Shown piece after piece: positions 38,973-43,574 of a stretch of 43,574 nt of DNA (the first letter of the stretch is position 1; the number at the start of each line of letters is the position of its first letter). The notes under the pieces were generated by a model. That model had not been told where the DNA came from. It saw nothing but the letters and a program-made list of their open reading frames with translations, and did no database searches. The stretch lies in IMG/VR virus record IMGVR_UViG_3300035670_000439, positions 1-43,574 of that record; one strand, given 5' to 3'. The DNA is from a virus. The position numbers and the translations under genes are program-made.

Positions 38973-39156
38973 TCTGCTCTCGCTTTTGCAAGACCAATCG
39001 CTGCCAGAGCGTATTGAGGCGGCGATCAAGCACGCCGAAGCCCATGAGCAGATGAACAGCGCTCTGTGGCCTCATCAATGGTTTGCACTCACCACCGGAG
39101 AGCTTCTGCTGGCGGCACGGCGCGGCCTCGCCCAAGACCCGAAAGGAAAAGCATGA
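38965..39156 (+). CDS. Small helical protein, 63 residues
   Basis: MASLLSLLQDQSLPERIEAA, then WPHQWFALTTGELLLAARRG. GGAGG lies 4 bases before the ATG. It starts inside the end of the previous gene in another frame. No motif. Confidence 0.65.
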   Translation: MASLLSLLQDQSLPERIEAAIKHAEAHEQMNSALWPHQWFALTTGELLLAARRGLAQDPKGKA

Positions 39157-39338
39157 GCAGAGCCAAGACCATGCTCGCCGCAATGGCCGCGATGGAACCT
39201 CGAATCCTCGGCTACCTGCCGGAGCCCAAGCCACAGCGCATCTACACGCACGCGGACGAAGAGCGCCAAGCTAAAGCAGAGGCTAAGCGGCAGCGTAAGG
39301 CGGCGAAGCGAGTCAGGCAGAGCGGAGGTGCAGCATGA
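39153..39338 (+). CDS. Small basic protein, 61 residues
   Basis: MSRAKTMLAAMAAMEPRILG, then HADEERQAKAEAKRQRKAAK. Strongly basic C-terminus, typical of nucleic-acid or acidic-partner binding. It overlaps both neighbours by 4 bases. Function unknown. Confidence 0.65.
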   Translation: MSRAKTMLAAMAAMEPRILGYLPEPKPQRIYTHADEERQAKAEAKRQRKAAKRVRQSGGAA

Positions 39339-39904
39339 GCACGAAGGCGATTGAGGCCCTCAAGGTGGCGTACGAAGCCCTGATGCTGAGTCGCCCAGGC
39401 TCTGAGATCAACGAGGCCACCGAGGAAGAATGGGCCGCGCACTTTGCAGCCCGCCGTGCAGCCAGAGACGCCCTCGCATCCCTAGAAGCTGAGGCAGCGA
39501 TGGGAGGGTCGGTGGCTTGGCCCGCAAAGCATGTCAGCCTGAAGCAGCGCAAAGACAAAAAGCTGCTGCTCACTGTGGAACTTGATGCAGTCCAGGGGTG
39601 GCCGAATTATTGGATTACGCGATCAGATGCTCGTGGCAAATGCTCGACGCCTGTTGGGTGCTCTGCGCACGGCTGTCATGGCGAATGCTTGAACTACACC
39701 CACCCCCACCCCTCTACCGAAGAGGCGATGGAAATGGCGCTCTGTGAAGCGCACAGCGTCGTGCTGCGAGAAGGACAGCTTTACAGGTTCCGCAAGCTCG
39801 GCGATTGCGAGCGGTGTGCTCGCATGTCTGCGGCTTCGCTTGAAGCCTATGGGCCTCCCGCCGCCATGCAGGCGCAGAAGGGAGGCAGCAATGCTCCCCT
39901 TTGA
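39335..39904 (+). CDS. Unknown early protein with Cys/His cluster, 189 residues
   Basis: The N-terminal half is helical (SEINEATEEEWAAHFAARRA). The C-terminal half has CSAHGCHGECLNYTHPHPST and later RKLGDCERCARMSA, a zinc-type cluster of Cys and His. It may bind metal; no family recognised. Confidence 0.68.
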   Translation: MSTKAIEALKVAYEALMLSRPGSEINEATEEEWAAHFAARRAARDALASLEAEAAMGGSVAWPAKHVSLKQRKDKKLLLTVELDAVQGWPNYWITRSDARGKCSTPVGCSAHGCHGECLNYTHPHPSTEEAMEMALCEAHSVVLREGQLYRFRKLGDCERCARMSAASLEAYGPPAAMQAQKGGSNAPL

Positions 39905-40070
39905 CGTAGCCCGCTGCCCCGGTGTTGGCAGCGATGCTGAGGGATGGCGCGAGGGCTGTGAGGATTGCCTGCGCCGCACCAGCCCTGGCCCATTGCAGTC
40001 CTGGCATGTAGTGCCGCCGCCGATCATCGTGTTTGAGTGCGAGTTCAGGATTGCGGAGGGGGAGCGATGA
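39891..40070 (+). CDS. Small Cys-containing protein, 59 residues
   Basis: MLPFDVARCPGVGSDAEGWR, then EGCEDCLRRTSPGPLQSWHV, with GGGAGG 5 bases before the ATG. Cysteines in C...C-x2-C spacing could hold zinc. It overlaps the 39335 gene by 14 bases and the next start by 4 bases. Confidence 0.65.
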   Translation: MLPFDVARCPGVGSDAEGWREGCEDCLRRTSPGPLQSWHVVPPPIIVFECEFRIAEGER

Positions 40071-40432
40071 ACGCCCTTCCAGCGATTCCCGAGCTCCTCA
40101 CCGCCGAGGAAGTGGCCTCGCGCTTGCGCCTGGCACTCTCTACCATCTATGGCCTCGCCCGATCCGGCGAGCTGCCCAGCGTGCGCATCGGCGGCGCCGT
40201 GCGCTTTGATCCCGCCGACCTCAACGAGTACCTGAGCCGATGCCGGTCTATTACGACAAAGCCCGCAAGCGCTGGCGCTACGAGTTTGACCGCGTTGTTG
40301 ACGGATGCCGACAGCGCGCTCGAAAGCTACTTCCACGCGGCTGGACGGCAGCCCAAGCCGAAGGCTACTCCCGCACGCAAGACGCGCGCCTCTACGCCGC
40401 TGCGACTGGCGCACAGCAAGACGAACCGCTGA
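40067..40432 (+). CDS. xis: Excisionase-like HTH protein overlapping the integrase
   Basis: 121 residues. LLTAEEVASRLRLALSTIYG, then LARSGELPSVRIGGAVRFDP and LNEYL is the MerR/HTH_17 pattern of recombination directionality factors: they bend DNA near attachment sites and favour excision. The domain ends near residue 55, but the frame stays open for 66 more codons inside the integrase gene in another frame, giving a basic tail (QPKPKATPARKTRASTP). Confidence 0.8.
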   Translation: MNALPAIPELLTAEEVASRLRLALSTIYGLARSGELPSVRIGGAVRFDPADLNEYLSRCRSITTKPASAGATSLTALLTDADSALESYFHAAGRQPKPKATPARKTRASTPLRLAHSKTNR

Positions 40433-41184
40433 TCGCCGAGGCGGTGCTGGCCTATCTGCAGGAGCGGGTTCCGCAGCTCAAGAGCGCCGCCAAGATCGAG
40501 GCCGACTTGGCGCTGTGCGCCGAGTGGTATCAGGGCCGGCGCATGAGCGAGCTGGCTGAAGTTGTCAGCGAATACCGTGACGACAACCCCGACCTGGCGC
40601 CCGGCACTCTGCGCAACCGCATGGCCTACCTTCGCTCTGCCTGCCGCTGGGCCTGGAAGCACAAGCGCATGGGCGAGCACGACCCGGCCGAGCGGGTGGC
40701 CATGCCGCAGGTGCGCAACGAGCGGCATGTCTACATCGACCGCAAGCAGGTGCTGCAGCTGGCGCGAGCCATCCCAGACCTTGACCAGCGGGCCTGCGTG
40801 CTGGTGGCGTTCTACAGCGGCATGCGCTTGGGCGAGGTGCTGCGCGCCAAGCCCACCAAGCGCGGCTGGCTGCTGGCCGACACGAAGAACGGCGAGCGCC
40901 GCCTCGTCCCCATCCATCGAAGGGTCGCGCACTTGGCCCGAAGCTGGCCGCGCGCCGTCAAGGCATCGACCCTGCAGCACGAGTTCCGCAGCGTGGCGGA
41001 TTCCCTGGGCATGACCTGGCTGCGCTTCCACGATCTGCGGCACAGCACCGCGTCAGCCCTCATCGAGGCCGGCATCGACCTGTACACCGTGGGCGGGGTG
41101 CTCGGGCACAAGACGCCGGCCAGCACGCGCCGCTACGCGCACCTGGCGAACAGCACCCTGGCTAAGGCCATCGGCGCGCTGTGA
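40240..41184 (+). CDS. int: Tyrosine-type integrase
   Basis: 314 residues. The N-terminus (PVYYDKARKRWRYEFDR) looks like an arm-binding domain, then a core-binding helical part (NRMAYLRSACRWAWKHKRMG), and the catalytic domain with FYSGMRLGEVLRA (Arg196), LADTKNGERR (Lys216), RFHDLRHSTAS (His264, Arg267), GVLGHKTPASTRRYAHL (His290, Tyr299). It recombines attP with attB in the tRNA-Leu gene. The start lies inside the excisionase-like gene. The gene ends 76 bases before the attP tRNA segment, as usual for phage integrases. Confidence 0.95.
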   Translation: MPVYYDKARKRWRYEFDRVVDGCRQRARKLLPRGWTAAQAEGYSRTQDARLYAAATGAQQDEPLIAEAVLAYLQERVPQLKSAAKIEADLALCAEWYQGRRMSELAEVVSEYRDDNPDLAPGTLRNRMAYLRSACRWAWKHKRMGEHDPAERVAMPQVRNERHVYIDRKQVLQLARAIPDLDQRACVLVAFYSGMRLGEVLRAKPTKRGWLLADTKNGERRLVPIHRRVAHLARSWPRAVKASTLQHEFRSVADSLGMTWLRFHDLRHSTASALIEAGIDLYTVGGVLGHKTPASTRRYAHLANSTLAKAIGAL

Positions 41185-41224
41185 TGCCAATAAATCCCCC
41201 CACACTTGAAGTCGGGCGGGCATG

Positions 41225-41247
41225 AAAAAAGCCCCTCGGTGGGGGCT
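41225..41247 (-). terminator. Rho-independent terminator downstream of tail genes and attP
   Basis: On the minus strand AGCCCC-(6)-GGGGCT is followed by TTTTTT (41225-41230). It would end transcripts coming from the tail or fibre genes at 41.6-43.6 kb. After integration it would also lie behind the rebuilt tRNA-Leu gene and may serve it. Confidence 0.8.
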
Positions 41248-41260
41248 ATTCTCATAGAGC

Positions 41261-41316
41261 TGGTGCCCGGGGCCGGACTCGAACCGGCACGCCTTTCGGC
41301 GGGGGATTTTGAGTCC
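41261..41316 (-). other. attP core: 3' half of tRNA-Leu(CAA)
   Basis: Read on the minus strand, 56 bases run from the anticodon stem (GGACTCAAAATCC, anticodon CAA) through a variable arm (CGCCGAAAGGCG), a T arm (GCCGG TTCGAGT CCGGC), to the acceptor end and CCA. The 5' half (D arm, acceptor start) is absent, so this is not a working tRNA gene. Phage integration at tRNA 3' ends works by carrying such a copy, which restores the host gene. Phage genes lie on both sides. Confidence 0.85.
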
Positions 41317-41444
41317 TATTGCACCCTGTGGAGAGTCGTCCTCCCCAGAGAGCATCCCGGGCATGGTTGGTGTTTGGAGGGGGTCAAAGCGCCTGTCATG
41401 GCAATTTTTCCCCCACCGCTTGGCGACATCTTAGGGGAGCTGTC

Positions 41445-41639
41445 ATGTACCGCACGAAGAGACTCTGCCAGCGCGTCAAGCGCATTCTGTCCCAGGCCCA
41501 GGAGCCCGAGCGCGCCAGCTTGAAAGGCCTCGAAGTCAGCGAGAGCGGCTGGGGTGAGTTCATCGAGGCCGGGGGCGAGGATCGGCGCAAGGAGCCGCGC
41601 CGCCCGGTCAGTTGCCCGGGCTCCGCCTCACCACGCTGA
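41445..41639 (+). CDS. Possible small gene beside attP
   Basis: 64 residues, MYRTKRLCQRVKRILSQAQE, then LKGLEVSESGWGEFIEAGGE, with GGGGAG seven bases before the ATG. It is the only plus-strand candidate right of attP and converges with a tail gene, overlapping its 3' end by 32 bases. No homologue recognised; could be spurious. Confidence 0.4.
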   Translation: MYRTKRLCQRVKRILSQAQEPERASLKGLEVSESGWGEFIEAGGEDRRKEPRRPVSCPGSASPR

Positions 41640-41922
41640 GCTCCCAGTACCGCGAGTCATCCCGCGGCGGCGTCGAGTTGGTGATGACCTTGAAGCGGAT
41701 GAAGACCTTGGAGCCAGGGGTCTGATCATCCGGGCAGCTCACCCAGACCCGCGTGACGCTGCCGGTGAGCGAATGGCTGTCGATGGTCAGCCCACCCTCG
41801 ACCGAGGGATCAAAGGTGGCGATGGACTCCCCGGTCTGGAGCCAGGGATCGGCTGGATCGGCCCAGTCCAGCTCAAAGTCCAGCGAGGCCCCAGGGGCGA
41901 TGAATCGTGCAGGGTCGGTCAT
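41608..41922 (-). CDS. Fibre-tail adaptor-like protein
   Basis: 104 residues. LDFELDWADPADPWLQTGES, then GLTIDSHSLTGSVTRVWVSC and KVFIRFKVITNSTPPRDDSR. This is the pattern of the small phage fibre-tail adaptor: D-x-x-D-W near the N-terminus, G-L-x-I-D-S, then a strand with N-x-x-x-T...R. It would join fibres to the tail. It is the last gene before attP on the structural strand. Confidence 0.78.
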   Translation of the reverse strand: MTDPARFIAPGASLDFELDWADPADPWLQTGESIATFDPSVEGGLTIDSHSLTGSVTRVWVSCPDDQTPGSKVFIRFKVITNSTPPRDDSRYWELSVVRRSPGN

Positions 41923-41930
41923 GGCAATCC

Positions 41931-42800
41931 TCAGTGTTTGGTGACGCTCTGCCGGCGCACCTCGGCGCGGACAGACTGGCGGCGGAGGTCGGAGCTGACG
42001 GATTGGCGGCGGTCGGGTGGGGTGGGCGTGATGACGCCCGTGCCAGTGCCCGTCACCTCACCCGTCGCGGTTTGCAGGTAGGCCGACAGCGCAACGCTGC
42101 TGCTGCCGAGGATGGTTCCCAGGCCAGTGACAGAGCCGGCTGCGGCTTGGCTGTAGGCGGACAATTGAACGGAGCTGCTGCCCGTCACCGTCCCAACACC
42201 CGTGACCGTGCCCGCGGCAGATTGCGAGTAGCTGGTCAGCGTCACCGAGCTGTTGCCCGTCACCCCCGAGGTCACAAGACCCGTCGCGGCCTGCGAGTAG
42301 GCCGACAAGGCGACAGAGCTCGCGCCGCGGACCTGCACGGCCCCGGCCGCGGTCTGGGTGTAAGGCTGCAGGCTGACCGAGCTGGCGCCCGAAACAGCCA
42401 CAGCACCCGCGGCCGTCTGCGTGTAGGCCGAGAGCGTCACAGCACTGGTGCCGGTGACGCCTCCCGATCCGATGGTGATCGTGTCAACCTGCGGGCTTCC
42501 CGTGGCAACCCCGTCCACGTAGAGCTGGTAGGTGAAGGAGTAGGAGCCGTCCGGCGCTCCGGTCAGCGTGAAGCTGCCATCCTCATAGGCCAGGAAGGTG
42601 CCGGCCGAGGGCTCCACGGTGATGAGGCCGCGGAACTCCTTGGGGTCGTCGCTGGCGTCGTCCCAGTCGTTGTAGAGGTAGCCAGCGCCATGCGGCCCCG
42701 TGGCCGTGGTGGCTCGAATGACCGACCCGAGGATGCCCAGGCCGCCCGACCCGTAGGTCTGCGCGCCCGAGATGAGCCCTGCGCCGTAGACCTGGCTCAT
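41931..42800 (-). CDS. Repeat-rich tail or fibre protein with RRQSV C-terminus
   Basis: 289 residues. The N-terminal 110 (MSQVYGAGLISGAQTYGSGG, YLYNDWDDASDDPKEFRGLI) form a beta domain. Residues about 113-252 have six repeats of 22-25 residues (S-S-V-x-L-x-x-Y-x-Q-x-A-x-G-x-V). The end has three RRQSV units spaced nine residues apart. It is coupled to the next gene by ATGA. Probably a fibre or tail-tip component. Confidence 0.75.
   Translation of the reverse strand: MSQVYGAGLISGAQTYGSGGLGILGSVIRATTATGPHGAGYLYNDWDDASDDPKEFRGLITVEPSAGTFLAYEDGSFTLTGAPDGSYSFTYQLYVDGVATGSPQVDTITIGSGGVTGTSAVTLSAYTQTAAGAVAVSGASSVSLQPYTQTAAGAVQVRGASSVALSAYSQAATGLVTSGVTGNSSVTLTSYSQSAAGTVTGVGTVTGSSSVQLSAYSQAAAGSVTGLGTILGSSSVALSAYLQTATGEVTGTGTGVITPTPPDRRQSVSSDLRRQSVRAEVRRQSVTKH
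42044..42464 (-). repeat. Six tandem protein repeats in the 41931-42800 gene
   Basis: Degenerate units of about 66-75 bases encode S-S-V-x-L-x-x-Y-x-Q-x-A-x-G-x-V. The DNA copies differ at many positions, so this is an old or diversified repeat. It is coding sequence, not a CRISPR array. Confidence 0.75.
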
Positions 42801-43574
42801 GGCGAGGCCGTGAAGGTCTTGGCGCCCACGTTGGCGCCGGTGGCGTCACTCAGCAGGCGGATGTAGGGAATGCCCGCAACCAGCGTTGTGCTGCTGATCG
42901 GCAGATTGCCAGATGCGTCGGTGACCTGGTTCGTGAGCGTCAGCACGGTGACCATATCGCTCACCCGCACCAATGCCACCTTGGGGATGTTGGTGCTGGC
43001 CAGCACCGAACCGGAGGGCGTCTTGATCGGCTCGCCGGCAATGCTGGGCGTGGTGACCAAGCCGGTCGCGCTTTGCGTGAAGGCGCCGAGCGTGACGCTG
43101 CTCGTGCCGGTGATCGCACCCAAACCCGTCACGGTGCCGGCCGCGCTCTGCGTGAACGGGCTCATCGCGATGCTGCTGGTGCCCGTGATGCCGCTGGTGA
43201 CGGTGCCAGCAGCTGACTGCGCGACCTCGCCGAGTGTTATGCTGCTCGCGCCTGTGATACCGCCGCCACCAGCGGACGGGTTGACCGGAACCACCATGTG
43301 AACCGCATCTTGCAGTCCGCCGTCGAACGACCAGCCCATCGTCGTCGCGCCGGCCAAGTAGCTCGCACTTGATGTCGAAACACCGGCACTTTGTGTCGTT
43401 CCCGCCTTCGTCTGAGAGCCCGATTGCGTCTGCGTCCGCCCCGTCGAGCGGTTCGAGAACATGTCAATCGCCATGCCTCCCGAAGCAACCGTGACGGCGT
43501 TGCTGAGCGGGCTCGCTTGGTTGTTCGTCCCGCTGCTGACGACGGTGCCGTTCGGCGTCGTCTGGTCAACCCCA
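42797..43574 (-). CDS. Repeat-containing virion protein (5' end beyond window)
   Basis: The frame is open to the right edge: before the first ATG (43474), 33 more codons read GVDQTTPNGTVVSSGTNNQ and AVTVASGG and look like real coding. Internal WSFDGGLQDAVHMVVPVN is a beta-sandwich-type end. Three repeats of about 24 residues follow (43049-43264, e.g. SSVTLGAFTQSATG), then a C-terminal beta domain (VALVRVSDMVTVLTLTNQ). Its stop overlaps the next start by ATGA. Confidence 0.75.
   Translation of the reverse strand, partial: GVDQTTPNGTVVSSGTNNQASPLSNAVTVASGGMAIDMFSNRSTGRTQTQSGSQTKAGTTQSAGVSTSSASYLAGATTMGWSFDGGLQDAVHMVVPVNPSAGGGGITGASSITLGEVAQSAAGTVTSGITGTSSIAMSPFTQSAAGTVTGLGAITGTSSVTLGAFTQSATGLVTTPSIAGEPIKTPSGSVLASTNIPKVALVRVSDMVTVLTLTNQVTDASGNLPISSTTLVAGIPYIRLLSDATGANVGAKTFTASP

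Noticed and set aside
41225-41247. Terminator for the integrase transcript
   Set aside because: The A-run lies before the stem on the plus strand, so it acts on minus-strand transcripts; no T-run follows on the plus strand.
41255-41345. A complete tRNA-Leu gene
   Set aside because: Only the part from the anticodon stem to CCA is present; the D arm and 5' acceptor strand cannot be found upstream.
42044-42464. Possible CRISPR or satellite array
   Set aside because: The periodic units are degenerate, contiguous and in frame within a tail protein gene, with no spacers.
41554-43574. A second prophage or host DNA right of the attachment site
   Set aside because: The genes are tail or fibre genes on the same strand as the late operon, with a repeat type seen at 8.7-9.0 kb, and the lambda-like map places attP exactly between tail and int. 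A tandem prophage is not fully excluded.

Overview
The window is most of the genome of one temperate, tailed, double-stranded DNA phage. It is GC-rich (by eye; not computed). Gene content and the attachment site point to a Betaproteobacterial host, probably Burkholderiales, but that host call is inference. A lambda-family portal, a gpG/gpG-T frameshift with the lambda slippery heptamer and a 909-residue tape measure protein indicate a siphovirus with a long non-contractile tail.

Layout. From about 30.94 kb down to 1, everything is on the minus strand. A Cro/YdaS-like repressor comes first, then replication (an O-like initiator and a DnaB helicase), then a nin-like block (NinB, NinG, small zinc-binding proteins). 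These lead directly into terminase small and large subunits, a ClpP protease/major capsid fusion, a decoration protein, head-tail and tail completion proteins, the tail tube, frameshifted tail chaperones, the tape measure and a set of distal tail proteins. A gpW-like protein and the portal come next, in an unusual position after the tail genes. They are followed by the lysis block (membrane protein, membrane-anchored endolysin, Rz with embedded Rz1) and a large virion protein that runs off the left edge. From 31.0 to 41.2 kb the plus strand carries the CI-like repressor, then a tightly overlapping operon of about 20 mostly small genes (including a P-loop ATPase, a lipoprotein and an HNH-AP2 endonuclease), ending in excisionase and tyrosine integrase. 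One zinc-ribbon membrane gene (31650-32156, minus) sits between the repressor and this operon. From 41.6 kb to the right edge three more tail or fibre genes lie on the minus strand.

Between the integrase and those last tail genes is a 56-base copy of the 3' half of tRNA-Leu(CAA), followed by a terminator. With phage genes on both sides this is best read as attP, so the sequence is the non-integrated (circular or concatemeric) form. The order tail-attP-int-early-cro-replication-nin-terminase is the lambda order. Reading frames are open at both edges and do not join in a sensible frame, so a short piece of genome is probably missing between the right end and the left end.

Points of most interest: a 393-residue intein with a LAGLIDADG-type endonuclease and a zinc-finger-like insertion splits the P-loop of the large terminase; gpW and portal are displaced; a Mor-like HTH gene occupies their usual place; matching GTAGC-N4-GCTAC operators lie at both early promoters; the CI-like repressor lacks the catalytic residues for self-cleavage; two mutually exclusive RNA pairings are possible at 35.47-35.54 kb; and a related 22-25-residue repeat occurs in three tail proteins.
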